From Daejeonella rubra (GTDB taxonomy: Bacteria; Bacteroidota; Bacteroidia; Sphingobacteriales; Sphingobacteriaceae), in contig NZ_FNHH01000008.1 of assembly GCF_900103545.1 (NCBI RefSeq), positions 1-64,000 of the forward strand: a DNA stretch of 64,000 bases, given 5' to 3'. Positions within the stretch are counted from its first letter, which is position 1. Every line of letters begins with the position of its first letter. Position numbers and translations under genes: made by a program. The notes beneath the pieces were generated by a model. That model was not told the DNA's origin. It did not search any database and saw only the letters and a list, made by a program, of their open reading frames with translations. Positions 24,448 through 33,246 of the stretch are shown one piece after another.

Positions 24448-26118
24448 TCAGGATTTCTTAACTTCTTTGGCCCAGGTATCTTTTAATGTTACTGTACGAT
24501 TAAAAACCAGATGATCAGGACTTGAATCGATATCAAGGCTAAAATAACCTTTACGTATAAACTGATATCCAAAACCAGGTTCAGCATTCTCCAGATCAGG
24601 CTCTATAAATGCATTTTTAATCACAGACAAACTATCCGGATTGATATATTCTTTAAAATCACCCTCTTCGTTTGATGGATCTTCTACACGAAATAAACGA
24701 TCATATAATCGTATTTCGGCTGTTTTGGCTCCTGCAACACTAACCCAGTGGATAGTTCCCTTAACATGGATACCGCTGGTATCACTTCCGCTCTTTGACT
24801 CAGGAATATAGGTGCAATAAATTTCTGAAACACGACCAGTATCATCCTTCACAAAAGAATCACATTGAATGATATAGGCATTTTTTAACCTGACCATGAG
24901 TCCCGGACCCAAACGGAAATATTTCTTCGTTGGCTCTTCCATGAAGTCATCTCTCTCAATCCATAATTCAGAACTAAATGGAATAGGACGTGATCCATCT
25001 CCGCCCTCAACTTCAGGATTGTTTTCACCATCCATTACTTCAATCTGATCTTTTGGATAGTTACTAATGATCAGTTTTACAGGATCCAAAACTGCCATTC
25101 TTCTCCAGGCAGACTTGTTTAGATCTTCGCGAATACAGAATTCAAGCAAACTAAGGTCGATCAGATTCTCTCTTCTGGCAACTCCAATTCGCTCGCTGAA
25201 ATTACGTATGGAAAGTGGTGTATATCCGCGACGACGTAATCCGCTGATAGTTGGCATACGGGGATCATCCCAACCAGTAACATAATTTTCATTGACCAGC
25301 TGAAGCAGCTTGCGCTTGCTCATAACCGTGTAATTCATATTTAACCTGGCAAATTCATATTGCCTTGAAGGAAAAACATTTAACTGTTGTATAAACCATT
25401 CGTACAATGGACGATGGGGAATGAATTCAAGAGTACAAATAGAATGGGTAATTTGCTCAATAGCATCAGATTGACCATGGGCAAAATCATACATTGGATA
25501 GATACACCATTTATCACCGGTACGGTGATGATGGGCATGCTTTATACGATACATTAAAGGATCGCGAAGATGCATGTTAGGTGATGCCAGATCGATCTTT
25601 GCACGCAAAACCTTCGCACCGTCAGGATATTTACCGGCCTTCATATCTTCAAAAAGCTGCACATTTTCTTCAATACTCCTGCTTCGGTTGGGAGTAGGTT
25701 TACCCGGCTCTGTTGGAGTTCCCTTAGCTGAAGCAATTTCCTCAGCTGTACTATCATCCACGTAAGCCAGCCCCATCCGGATGAGGTTCAATGCAAAATC
25801 ATAAAGCTGATCGAAGTAATTGGAAGAATATAGTTCCTTATCCCATTCAAAACCAAGCCATTTAATGTCTTCCCGGATACTGTCAACATACTCCACATCC
25901 TCAGTAGTAGGATTGGTATCATCAAATCTAAGATTGGTTTTACCATTATATTTTTTAGCAATACCAAAATTTAAGCAAATAGATTTAGCATGCCCGATAT
26001 GCAAATAACCATTTGGCTCAGGAGGGAATCGCGTTAGAATACGGCCGCCATTTTTACCATTGCGGATATCTTCTTCAATGATTTCTTCTAAAAAATTTAA
26101 TGATCTTTCTTCGCTCAT
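24448..26118 (-). CDS. glnS: Glutaminyl-tRNA synthetase
   Basis: A 556-residue class I synthetase that charges tRNA-Gln. It has the HIGH motif in RFPPEPNGYLHIGHAKS, a KMSKS equivalent in VMSKRKL, FAHGQSDAIEQITHS and an anticodon-binding C-terminal beta-barrel region. The length is normal. The presence of GlnRS means this organism does not depend only on the amidation route for Gln-tRNA. A -7 box lies 19 bp upstream. It ends 3 bp after the amidase gene on the other strand. Confidence 0.95.
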   Translation of the reverse strand: MSEERSLNFLEEIIEEDIRNGKNGGRILTRFPPEPNGYLHIGHAKSICLNFGIAKKYNGKTNLRFDDTNPTTEDVEYVDSIREDIKWLGFEWDKELYSSNYFDQLYDFALNLIRMGLAYVDDSTAEEIASAKGTPTEPGKPTPNRSRSIEENVQLFEDMKAGKYPDGAKVLRAKIDLASPNMHLRDPLMYRIKHAHHHRTGDKWCIYPMYDFAHGQSDAIEQITHSICTLEFIPHRPLYEWFIQQLNVFPSRQYEFARLNMNYTVMSKRKLLQLVNENYVTGWDDPRMPTISGLRRRGYTPLSIRNFSERIGVARRENLIDLSLLEFCIREDLNKSAWRRMAVLDPVKLIISNYPKDQIEVMDGENNPEVEGGDGSRPIPFSSELWIERDDFMEEPTKKYFRLGPGLMVRLKNAYIIQCDSFVKDDTGRVSEIYCTYIPESKSGSDTSGIHVKGTIHWVSVAGAKTAEIRLYDRLFRVEDPSNEEGDFKEYINPDSLSVIKNAFIEPDLENAEPGFGYQFIRKGYFSLDIDSSPDHLVFNRTVTLKDTWAKEVKKS

Positions 26119-26137
26119 ACTCTGATTTAAGAGGGTA

Positions 26138-26145
26138 CAAAAGTA
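26138..26145 (-). promoter_or_regulatory. -7 box of glnS
   Basis: TACTTTTG on the minus strand matches TAnnTTTG, 19 bp before the glnS ATG. The -33 element is not clear. Confidence 0.5.
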
Positions 26146-26260
26146 GCAAAATTTACTGTTTAGCTTATAGCAATTTGGCAGATGCCCTTTTTAAAATTTA
26201 CTGGAGTTTTAATTGCAGGATACAATGCAATTTTCTTCTTACTTTTACTTAATCTCAATT

Positions 26261-26680
26261 ATGACAGGATACCTAAATCGACCGATACGTGTACTTGTTG
26301 CTAAAGTTGGCCTGGATGGGCATGACAGAGGCGCAAAGATCATCGCTACCTCTCTGAGGGATGCCGGGATGGAAGTTATTTATACGGGCCTGAGACAAAC
26401 TCCGGAAATGGTGGTCAATGCTGCTCTTCAGGAAGATGTTGATGCCATTGGCATTTCAATTTTATCAGGCGCTCATATGACGGTATTCCCTAAGATCATA
26501 CATTTAATGAAGGAAAAAGGCTTGAATGACGTACTCGTAACCGGAGGTGGAATTATCCCTGATGATGATATGAAGATCCTGAACGAAATGGGTGCAGGCA
26601 AACTTTTTCAGCCTGGAACAAATACTCAGGAGATCGTGTCTTATATCACTCAATGGGTCAAAGAAAACCGAATGTTCTGA
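26261..26680 (+). CDS. Stand-alone cobalamin-binding subunit of a methylmalonyl-CoA-type mutase
   Basis: A 139-residue B12-binding domain: RVLVAKVGLDGHDRGAK carries the DxHxxG motif whose His coordinates cobalt, with SILSGAH and VTGGGIIP for the nucleotide tail. It matches the C-terminal domain of methylmalonyl-CoA mutase, or the small subunit of two-part mutases such as isobutyryl-CoA mutase. The large catalytic subunit is not in the window. The enoyl-CoA hydratase gene follows by 49 bp, which suggests a CoA-thioester pathway. Confidence 0.88.
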   Translation: MTGYLNRPIRVLVAKVGLDGHDRGAKIIATSLRDAGMEVIYTGLRQTPEMVVNAALQEDVDAIGISILSGAHMTVFPKIIHLMKEKGLNDVLVTGGGIIPDDDMKILNEMGAGKLFQPGTNTQEIVSYITQWVKENRMF

Positions 26681-26729
26681 TAATTCCAGAATGGAATGAA
26701 ACCCTTTAATTAATTTCAAATTAAACACT

Positions 26730-27512
26730 ATGAACTTTACTAATCTTCTCGTAGAAACACGTGACCGGATTTTATATATCACTATTAACCGTGAAAGCAA
26801 ATTAAATGCATTAAATAAGGTCACACTGGCAGAACTTCATCATGCTATCACAAATTCATTCCATGATAATACTATTGGAGGATTGATCATAACCGGAGCA
26901 GGGCAGAAAGCTTTCGTTGCAGGAGCAGATATTTCAGAATTTGCAGATTTCAATACCGATGAGGGCAGGGAACTTGCACGCGAAGGACAAAGCAAAGTTT
27001 TTGATGTGATTCAGAACAGTGAAAAACCTATAATTGCGGCAATCAATGGATTTGCACTCGGTGGTGGCCTTGAACTTGCGATGGCCTGTCATATAAGAGT
27101 TGCCGCTACAACTGCCAAAATGGGATTACCCGAAGTTAGCCTGGGCTTAATCCCCGGATATGGTGGTACCCAGCGTCTAAGCCAACTGGTCGGCAGAGGA
27201 CGGGCCCTGGAAATGATCCTGACAGCAGATATGGTAAGCGCAGCGGAAGCGCATAGAACCGGACTGGTTAACCATGTTACTGAACCTGATATGATCATGG
27301 CAAAGTCAGAAGAAATACTTAAAAAGATCATTAGCCGCTCCCCTTATGCTGTAGGTTGTGCTATCAGGGCAGTAAACGCTGCATTTATTGAGGGGCAAAA
27401 TGGCTATGAATCTGAGATCGCTGAATTCTCCAACTGCTTTGGTTCAGAGGACTTTAAAGAAGGAGTTGCAGCATTTTTAGAAAAAAGAAAAGCTGAATTT
27501 ACAGGAAAATAA
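26730..27512 (+). CDS. Enoyl-CoA hydratase/isomerase family protein
   Basis: A 260-residue crotonase. It has oxyanion-hole segments AGAGQKAFVAGADI and ALGGGLELAMACHI, and the two catalytic glutamate regions (GGGLELAM and LPEVSLGLIPGYGGTQRL) expected for an active hydratase. It acts on trans-2-enoyl-CoA in beta-oxidation or branched-chain breakdown. It follows the B12-binding protein. The C-terminal FLEKRKAEFTGK ending is typical. Confidence 0.92.
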   Translation: MNFTNLLVETRDRILYITINRESKLNALNKVTLAELHHAITNSFHDNTIGGLIITGAGQKAFVAGADISEFADFNTDEGRELAREGQSKVFDVIQNSEKPIIAAINGFALGGGLELAMACHIRVAATTAKMGLPEVSLGLIPGYGGTQRLSQLVGRGRALEMILTADMVSAAEAHRTGLVNHVTEPDMIMAKSEEILKKIISRSPYAVGCAIRAVNAAFIEGQNGYESEIAEFSNCFGSEDFKEGVAAFLEKRKAEFTGK

Positions 27513-27645
27513 TCTATTCAAACAGGGGGCACCTAAATCAGAGGAGCATTTAAAAGTGTGGAAAAAATTTCCCAATTCTCAAGATTGTTTGTACCTTGCC
27601 TGCATAACATTGCCATGATTAGGGCTCTTAATATAAATTCATCCT

Positions 27646-29049
27646 ATGAATAAAATATTAATAATTGATGATGAGGTAAATATCGGCATACTTCTTTCCA
27701 AATTTTTAACAAGAAACGGTTTTGAAGTAACCACAAGTACCAACGGTAACAATGCTCTTGATATAATGACAAAGGAGCCTTTTAACCTTGTACTTTGCGA
27801 TTTCCGACTGGAGGATACCGATGGCAGGGAGATGTTGCGTAAGATCAAAACTACCTATCCAGATACAGGTGTTATTATAATCACAGGATATTCTGATATA
27901 AAACTCGCTGTTGAATTAATAAAAATGGGAGCTTTTGATTATATCACAAAGCCTCTTTATCCCGATGAAATTCTAAATACCATCAACAAAGCGATTGAGG
28001 CTCAAAAAGCTATTAATCAACATGGAAATCAAACAAACGAAACAAAAAATAAACGTGACTCTAAAGATGGTTCCATACCTGAAGAATTTGTAGTTGGAAA
28101 AGGAACTGCTTCGCAGGAGCTGTTAAAACAGATCAAGCTGGTAGCCCCAACAAATTATAGCGTTATCCTGAACGGTGAAAGTGGAACAGGTAAAGAATCT
28201 GTTGCGAAAAGCATTCACTTTAACAGTCCGCGAAAAGACAAGCCCTTTATTGCAATGGACTGCGGATCTTTAACAAAGGATCTTGCAGGAAGTGAATTTT
28301 TTGGGCATGAAAAAGGTTCATTTACAGGTGCTTTATACACTAAGATCGGACATTTTGAAATGGCTAATGGCGGAACCTTGTTTTTGGATGAGGTTGGCAA
28401 TTTATCCTATGAGATACAGGCAGCACTATTAAGAACAGTACAGGAACGAAAAGTAAAAAGAATCGGAAGTACAAAAGAAATAGATCTTGATGTTCGAATT
28501 CTTGTTGCAACAAATGAAAACCTGACCGATGCCATACAAAAAGGGCGGTTCAGGGAGGATCTTTTCCACCGTTTCAATGAATTCAATATTACTGTTCCGC
28601 CTCTGCGCGAACGGGGTAAAGATATTATGATCTTTGCTGAGCATTTTCTTAAGGAAGCTAATACAGAACTAAATAGAAATGTAACTGATTTCTCAAATGA
28701 AGTGATCGATTGTTTAATGACATATAACTGGCCAGGGAATGTCCGTGAGCTTAAAAATGTGATCAGGCGTGCTACACTCCTGAGTGAAGGAAACGAGATA
28801 CTATTAAAAGCTCTGCCACTTGAAATTTCAACCTTTGCGAAAGCTTCTGCCATTGAAAATGCATTTGGCGCTAATGTTGCTGTAAATGCAAACAGGCACG
28901 ATCTTAAAAATGCAGCAATGGAGGCAGAATATGAAACCATTCTGAATGTTTTGAAAGAAGTTAACTTCAATAAAACAAAAGCAGCCAAGATTTTAAATAT
29001 TGACAGGAAGACGCTCTACAATAAAATGAAAGCGATCAACCTGGAGTAA
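27646..29049 (+). CDS. Sigma-54-dependent NtrC-type response regulator
   Basis: A 467-residue regulator. The receiver domain (1-118) has IIDDE, phosphoacceptor Asp52 and TKPLYPDE. The AAA+ domain (about 148-375) has Walker A GESGTGKE (177-184), the sigma-54 contact loop GSFTGA (224-229, with Ser where most have Ala) and Walker B GGTLFLDEV. A Fis-type HTH closes the protein (KTKAAKILNIDRKTLYNKMK). It should activate sigma-54 promoters after phosphorylation. No kinase and no rpoN are in the window; the YtxH-type envelope genes lie downstream, and I saw no clear TGGC-N-TTGC site before them. Confidence 0.93.
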   Translation: MNKILIIDDEVNIGILLSKFLTRNGFEVTTSTNGNNALDIMTKEPFNLVLCDFRLEDTDGREMLRKIKTTYPDTGVIIITGYSDIKLAVELIKMGAFDYITKPLYPDEILNTINKAIEAQKAINQHGNQTNETKNKRDSKDGSIPEEFVVGKGTASQELLKQIKLVAPTNYSVILNGESGTGKESVAKSIHFNSPRKDKPFIAMDCGSLTKDLAGSEFFGHEKGSFTGALYTKIGHFEMANGGTLFLDEVGNLSYEIQAALLRTVQERKVKRIGSTKEIDLDVRILVATNENLTDAIQKGRFREDLFHRFNEFNITVPPLRERGKDIMIFAEHFLKEANTELNRNVTDFSNEVIDCLMTYNWPGNVRELKNVIRRATLLSEGNEILLKALPLEISTFAKASAIENAFGANVAVNANRHDLKNAAMEAEYETILNVLKEVNFNKTKAAKILNIDRKTLYNKMKAINLE

Positions 29050-29072
29050 TTAAATTGCTAAAAATCTGATTC

Positions 29073-29104
29073 AAAGCCCGCTTAATAAAATATGCGGGTT
29101 TTTT
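29073..29104 (+). terminator. Terminator after the sigma-54 regulator
   Basis: CCCGC (29077-29081) pairs with GCGGG (29094-29098), extended by an A-rich/T-rich stem; a run of six Ts follows (29099-29104). Confidence 0.75.
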
Positions 29105-29301
29105 GTTGCAATGCTCATTGATCTACAACCACTAACACCGGATCATGTATGTTTCCAATCATTAACAATGAATTGACACCCGCCAGTTGTACATGATATT
29201 TAATTCTTTGCATATTAATCTGATTATGTGAGTCATAAAATAATTTTCAAAAAGATTAAAACCTAATCAATCCTATATTGTTTATTAACAGGAGTTCAAA
29301 A

Positions 29302-29460
29302 ATGATTGGTTTGAGGAAGGCCAATCAGTTAGAAGAGGATACAATGGAATATCCTAAATCAATTCTGCTATGGATTCCTTTCATTCGGGAATGCCATCAG
29401 GAAGTTCAAACGGCATTTAATCTTCTATCAGATGCTGACATTTGGCTTGATAATTGGTAG
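29302..29460 (+). CDS. Possible 52-residue small protein
   Basis: An ORF with an AGGAG-like site 7 bp before the ATG at 29302. The product (MIGLRKANQLEEDTM... ending LDNW) has no motif I recognise. It lies alone in the 600-bp gap between the sigma-54 regulator and ytxH. The ribosome-binding site is better than most in this window, which is the main support. It may be spurious. Confidence 0.3.
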   Translation: MIGLRKANQLEEDTMEYPKSILLWIPFIRECHQEVQTAFNLLSDADIWLDNW

Positions 29461-29537
29461 ATATGAGTTAGAAACCTGAAGATCAGGAATTGACCTTTAA
29501 CATATTTCATCTTAACAATAAGTAAATATGGATTATG

Positions 29538-29545
29538 TAAATTTG
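29538..29545 (+). promoter_or_regulatory. -7 box upstream of the YtxH module
   Basis: TAAATTTG matches TAnnTTTG, 103 bp before the ytxH ATG. A -33 TTTG is not evident. Confidence 0.4.
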
Positions 29546-29648
29546 TAATGCATTGTTTAGGATAAAAGGAACTTGTTTAGACCAGTAAATAAAATATTAA
29601 ATTGAATAGAATTATTTTTAAGATTAAATTAACCAAAATTTTTAAGTC

Positions 29649-29966
29649 ATGAGTGATAACACAAAAGTTTTAGCAGCAATGCTGGCAGGATTAGCAGCAG
29701 GAGTTGCAATAGGTATATTATTTGCTCCTGAAAAGGGATCTGAAACACGTGATAAATTAACTGATTCTTTAAAGAATTTGGGCGACAGTATTAAAGATCG
29801 TGCGGCAGATGAAATCGGCAATTTAAGCGAATTCAAAGATAAAGTTGTTGATGGAATTAAATCTAAATTGAGATCAGCAGAGGAGGAATATTCTAAAACA
29901 CGTAACGCTGTAAGTTCTGTTGTGGATCATGCAGAAGATACCCTTAATAAGGCAGCAAAATCATAA
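29649..29966 (+). CDS. YtxH-domain membrane-associated protein
   Basis: A 105-residue protein: an N-terminal glycine- and alanine-rich helix (LAAMLAGLAAGVAIGILFAP), the EKGSETRDKL motif of YtxH proteins, and a long amphipathic helical tail. YtxH-like proteins of Gram-negative bacteria resemble YqjD/ElaB, which bind the inner membrane and are stress-induced. It heads a three-gene run (next gene 12 bp on, third overlapping by 4 bp). Confidence 0.85.
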   Translation: MSDNTKVLAAMLAGLAAGVAIGILFAPEKGSETRDKLTDSLKNLGDSIKDRAADEIGNLSEFKDKVVDGIKSKLRSAEEEYSKTRNAVSSVVDHAEDTLNKAAKS

Positions 29967-29978
29967 ATTTGAATTCTT

Positions 29979-30329
29979 ATGGAAGAAGAAGAATTTGAAC
30001 AACAAAAACTTATTGAGAAAGTAACGGAGTACGTAAAAGTTCGTAAGGAACTTACCTTACTCAAAACCGTTGATAAGGGATCGCAACTATTTGCCAATTT
30101 ACTAACAGATGGCCTTGTGCTTATTCTGGCCGTTCTGGCATTTTTGTTTGGCAGTTTTGCTCTGGGTTTTTACCTATCTGAGGTTTTAGAAAATTCATAT
30201 GGAGGTTTCCTGATAGTTGCCGGAATTTATTTACTGGCTGCTTTAATTCTGAATTCCATAAAAGACAAATACCTCGAGAAAAAGATCATTAATATCATAA
30301 TCGAAAAATTTTTTAGAGATAGAAAATGA
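29979..30329 (+). CDS. Phage-holin-family (holin-X/YqjE-like) membrane protein
   Basis: A 116-residue protein with two transmembrane helices (about residues 45-70 and 77-93) flanked by charged helices. This is the pattern of the holin-X/YqjE family, which despite the name are housekeeping envelope proteins found with YtxH or YqjD homologues. No phage genes are present. It sits 12 bp after ytxH and overlaps the next start by 4 bp. Confidence 0.8.
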   Translation: MEEEEFEQQKLIEKVTEYVKVRKELTLLKTVDKGSQLFANLLTDGLVLILAVLAFLFGSFALGFYLSEVLENSYGGFLIVAGIYLLAALILNSIKDKYLEKKIINIIIEKFFRDRK

Positions 30330-30778
30330 GAACAAAGATCCAGAATATCGACGATTTACGGGAAGAGGTTATTCGTTTAGGAGTTAAACGCTCTGAAATG
30401 GAGACCGATCTTAAAATCGAAGTTGAGAAAATTACATCCAGAATAAGGTTGCCACTCATGCTTTTGCGTAAACTGAATGACTTTTTAGGTGGCAGCAGGG
30501 ATAAATCAGGCAAAAAGGATGGCGAAGATTGGGTATCCGGTATTTTCCGAATCGGTTTACCTGTAATGATGAATAGATTTCTCTTTCCGAAGTCCGGGTT
30601 TATTGTTAAATCTGTCATAGAGCTTATATCTCAGAATGCTGCGAAAACAGTAAATAAGGATTTAATGAGTGGCCTGCTGGAAAAATTATCCGAATGGATA
30701 AAATCACCCAAAACCAGAAATAAAAAAGAACCTGAACTGGCTGATTATGGTATTCCGCCAGATAGTGAGACTTATTAA
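30326..30778 (+). CDS. Third gene of the YtxH/holin-like module, unknown
   Basis: A 150-residue protein I do not recognise. The first 45 residues are a coiled-coil-like helix (DDLREEVIRLGVKRSEMETD), then charged linkers and a mildly hydrophobic segment (GIFRIGLPVMMNRFLF, about residues 72-87). It overlaps the previous stop by 4 bp, so it is cotranslated. By position it corresponds to the YqjK-like third gene of the E. coli yqjCDEK stress cluster. It ends at a bidirectional terminator. Confidence 0.7.
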   Translation: MRTKIQNIDDLREEVIRLGVKRSEMETDLKIEVEKITSRIRLPLMLLRKLNDFLGGSRDKSGKKDGEDWVSGIFRIGLPVMMNRFLFPKSGFIVKSVIELISQNAAKTVNKDLMSGLLEKLSEWIKSPKTRNKKEPELADYGIPPDSETY

Positions 30779-30816
30779 AAAAAAGGCCTTTTTGTAATTC
30801 AAAAAGGCCTTTTTTT
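30777..30816. terminator. Bidirectional terminator with 17-bp arms
   Basis: A near-perfect hairpin of A-run, GGCC and T-run (arms to G30794 and from C30800, loop TAATT) serves the plus gene ending at 30778 and the minus gene ending at 30815. It overlaps both stop codons. Confidence 0.9.
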
Positions 30817-31744
30817 ATGCATAATTATTTTTAAAATCTTCATAAACAAGCCTGATACCCTGTTCAAGTTCAACCTGATACTTCCAACCTTTACTATTTA
30901 ATTTTGAAACATCCATCAACTTCCGGGGAGTACCATCTGGTTGAGAGGTATCAAAAACCAATTCGCCTTCAAAGCCGACTACTTTTTGAATTAATAAAGC
31001 CAATTCTTTGATAGTTATATCATGACCGGTTCCAATATTAATAAAGCCGGCCTCATCATAATTTTGCATCAGAAAGAAACAGGCATTTGCCAGATCATCT
31101 GAAAATAAAAATTCACGTTTCGGACTTCCGGTACCCAAAATGATAACTTCTGAACTAAAATTAATTTTCGCTTCATGAAACTTTCTGATCAGAGCGGGCA
31201 ATACGTGGGAGTTCTGAGGATGATAATTATCATTATAACCATACAGATTGGTAGGCATTACAGATATAAAATTGCATCCATACTGTTCCCGGTATGCTTC
31301 ACACATTTTGATACCGGCAATTTTAGCAATGGCATAGGGCTCATTGGTTGGTTCAAGCAAGCCAGTTAACAAATATTCTTCTTTTAGTGGCTGTGGAGCA
31401 AGCTTTGGGTAAATGCAGCTTGAACCCAGGAACATCAGTTTCTTCACACCATTAACATATGCCTGGTGGATAACATTCATCTGAATAGCCAGATTTTCAT
31501 ATAGGAAATCAGCTTTATACATATTATTCGCAAGTATACCTCCTACTTTTGCTGCGGCTAAAAACACATATTCAGGCTTCTCAATTGCGAAAAAATCAGT
31601 CACCGCCTGTTGATTTCTTAGATCAAGTTCAGACGATGTTCTTAGAATCAGGTTGGAATAGCCTTCTTTTTGAAGTTTTCTGAGTATAGCAGACCCTACC
31701 ATCCCTCGATGGCCTGCAATATATATTTTAGATGCTTTTTCCAA
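30815..31744 (-). CDS. fcl: GDP-L-fucose synthase
   Basis: An NAD(P)-dependent epimerase/reductase that turns GDP-4-keto-6-deoxy-mannose into GDP-L-fucose. It has the GHRGMVGSA nucleotide loop, LAAAKVGGI, LGSSCIYP and the catalytic YAIAK (YxxxK). From the TTG at 31744 the product is 309 residues, the usual size. The frame is also open from the ATG at 31795, but that adds 17 atypical residues, and a -7 box at 31763-31770 sits inside the extension, so I prefer the TTG. The partner GDP-mannose dehydratase gene is not in the window. Confidence 0.85.
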   Translation of the reverse strand: MEKASKIYIAGHRGMVGSAILRKLQKEGYSNLILRTSSELDLRNQQAVTDFFAIEKPEYVFLAAAKVGGILANNMYKADFLYENLAIQMNVIHQAYVNGVKKLMFLGSSCIYPKLAPQPLKEEYLLTGLLEPTNEPYAIAKIAGIKMCEAYREQYGCNFISVMPTNLYGYNDNYHPQNSHVLPALIRKFHEAKINFSSEVIILGTGSPKREFLFSDDLANACFFLMQNYDEAGFINIGTGHDITIKELALLIQKVVGFEGELVFDTSQPDGTPRKLMDVSKLNSKGWKYQVELEQGIRLVYEDFKNNYA

Positions 31745-31762
31745 TATTATAGAGTATGGAAG

Positions 31763-31770
31763 CAAAGATA
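31763..31770 (-). promoter_or_regulatory. -7 box of the GDP-fucose synthase gene
   Basis: TATCTTTG on the minus strand matches TAnnTTTG, 18 bp before the TTG start at 31744. It lies downstream of the alternative ATG at 31795 and so argues against that start. Confidence 0.5.
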
Positions 31771-31800
31771 AAACTATTTTTACAGGCTTTAACATAAGAA

Positions 31801-32451
31801 ATGGGTAAGGATAAACTAAGACGCTTTGCAGAGATCACAGCTTTTGAAAATGTCATTGAGCTGGAGGATGGAAAAATATTAAAAGGTCGCTGGGCCCAGG
31901 AACATTTTAAGAACAAATACCCACTGATCCTTGAATTGGGATGCGGAAAGGGTGAATATACTGTAAATCTTGCCCGGCTTTTTCCGGAAGTGAATTTCAT
32001 TGGAATCGATTATAAAGGAAACCGCATCTGGAGAGGAGCCAAAACGGCCATGGAAGAAAATATTCCAAATGTTGCCTTTCTCAGGATTCAGATCGAAAAT
32101 CTGATCGATTATTTTTCGGAAAAAGAAATTTCAGAAATATGGATCACATTTCCTGACCCCCAGCCTCAGATCAGTCGTGAAAAAAAACGGCTAACTTCAC
32201 CAAGGTTCCTGAATATGTACAAATTGGTACTAAAGGAAAAAGGTCCTGTTCATTTGAAAACCGACAGTGACCCCTTACATGCCTATACCTGTCAGAAAAT
32301 TCAAGAACTGGGTTTGAAAACACATGCCCGGACAGAGGATCTGTACAATTCTTCATTAGTTAATGAGGTACTTTCGATCAAAACTTATTATGAGAAGAAG
32401 TATCTTGCTAAGGACAAAAACATCAATTACCTGAAGTTAAGCTTTGATTAA
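31801..32451 (+). CDS. trmB: tRNA (guanine-N7)-methyltransferase
   Basis: A 216-residue SAM enzyme that makes m7G46 in tRNA. The SAM loop is LELGCGKGEYTVNLA, followed by FIGIDYKGNRIWRGA and the substrate motif TFPDPQPQ, then KRLTSPRFLNMY, all typical of TrmB. The next gene starts at the base after its stop, so the two are cotranscribed. Confidence 0.93.
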   Translation: MGKDKLRRFAEITAFENVIELEDGKILKGRWAQEHFKNKYPLILELGCGKGEYTVNLARLFPEVNFIGIDYKGNRIWRGAKTAMEENIPNVAFLRIQIENLIDYFSEKEISEIWITFPDPQPQISREKKRLTSPRFLNMYKLVLKEKGPVHLKTDSDPLHAYTCQKIQELGLKTHARTEDLYNSSLVNEVLSIKTYYEKKYLAKDKNINYLKLSFD

Positions 32452-32787
32452 ATGGAAAAACTTAGTTTTTATGATCAGGTTTATCAGGTCGTCAGGCTGA
32501 TACCCAATGGAAGAGTCACTTCTTATGGTGCTATAGCTTCCTATCTGGGGACTAAGGGTTCATCAAGAATGGTTGGTTACGCCATGAATGCCGCACATAC
32601 CGCATACCCTCCAGTTCCTGCACAAAGAGTTGTCAACAGAAATGGTTTGCTTACAGGAAAATTTCATTTTGGTACTGAAGATCTGATGCAGCAATTATTA
32701 GAAAATGAAGGAATTAAAGTTGAAAATGACAAAGTCACAGATTTTAAAAAGATATTCTGGGACCCCGCTATTGAATTGGAACTTTAA
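32452..32787 (+). CDS. Alkyltransferase-like (ATL) DNA-binding protein
   Basis: A 111-residue protein of the MGMT C-terminal domain family: IPNGRVTSYGAIASYLG and the arginine-finger region SSRMVGYAM are kept. The active-site PCHR motif reads PAQR (Ala57, Gln58), so it cannot accept alkyl groups. ATL proteins instead bind O6-alkylguanine and hand it to nucleotide excision repair. It starts directly after trmB. Confidence 0.88.
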   Translation: MEKLSFYDQVYQVVRLIPNGRVTSYGAIASYLGTKGSSRMVGYAMNAAHTAYPPVPAQRVVNRNGLLTGKFHFGTEDLMQQLLENEGIKVENDKVTDFKKIFWDPAIELEL

Positions 32788-32835
32788 CAGACAAACTGAA
32801 TTTAACGCATAATAAAAATAAATTAGAAAAATGAT

Positions 32836-33177
32836 ATGGGAAAAATGATCGAAGAATTCAATGGTTATCGCACTAAAATGAATGACCGCATCATGGAAAC
32901 TGCAAATACCAATATCAAACGCTTTATTGCACTCGATACAACAACATATGCAGATGGAGCACTGAATGTAAAAACCAAGGAAATGCTTGGACTTGTTGCA
33001 TCTATGGTTTTACGCTGCGATGATTGTATTAAATATCATCTTGGAAAATGCCATGATGAAGGGGTCAGTAATGAAGAAATGAATGAAATCTTTATGATCG
33101 CAAACCTCGTTGGAGGGTCGATCGTAATTCCACACTACCGCAGAGCACTTGAATATTGGGACGAGCTGAATAGTTAA
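32836..33177 (+). CDS. Carboxymuconolactone decarboxylase family (AhpD-like) protein
   Basis: A 113-residue helical protein with the redox pair CDDC (Cys61, Cys64) and His68, in the CxxCxxxH pattern of AhpD-like alkylhydroperoxidases. The LGLVASMVLR and NEIFMIANLVGG segments are typical. It probably acts as a small peroxidase or disulfide-exchange protein, or a decarboxylase-fold relative of unknown substrate. It is between ATL and the 3-methyladenine glycosylase, so a link to alkylation or oxidative damage is possible. Confidence 0.8.
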   Translation: MGKMIEEFNGYRTKMNDRIMETANTNIKRFIALDTTTYADGALNVKTKEMLGLVASMVLRCDDCIKYHLGKCHDEGVSNEEMNEIFMIANLVGGSIVIPHYRRALEYWDELNS

Positions 33178-33246
33178 TTCAGCTGATTCAAATTTGAACT
33201 ATGACTGAAATTAATTAAATTTCTGTTGTATTAATCAATCTTAAAA

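Larger units (their letters stand above)
29105..29648. other. Long intergenic stretch between the sigma-54 regulator and ytxH
   Basis: About 540 bp of AT-rich sequence. Apart from the small ORF at 29302-29460 and the -7 box at 29538-29545, I see no gene, RNA or repeat. No convincing sigma-54 site (TGGC-N8-TTGC) was found; TGGCTTGATAATTGG near 29441 is only a partial match. Confidence 0.5.

Noticed and set aside
28407..28988. 193-residue open frame on the minus strand inside the sigma-54 regulator
   Set aside because: It is antisense to a complete AAA+ coding sequence with all motifs, and its own product has no recognisable pattern; a shadow frame.
29430..29460. Sigma-54 promoter near TGGCTTGATAATTGG
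   Set aside because: The GC at -12 is missing (GG instead), so it does not fit TGGC-N-TTGC.
29979..30329. Prophage remnant suggested by the holin-family name
   Set aside because: No other phage genes are near; the neighbours are YtxH-like envelope proteins and the family includes many non-phage members.
31745..31795. ATG at 31795 as the start of GDP-fucose synthase
   Set aside because: It adds 17 atypical residues before the Rossmann fold and a -7 box lies inside the extension; TTG at 31744 fits better.
32452..32787. O6-methylguanine methyltransferase activity
   Set aside because: The acceptor Cys of PCHR is Ala57, so the protein cannot take the alkyl group.
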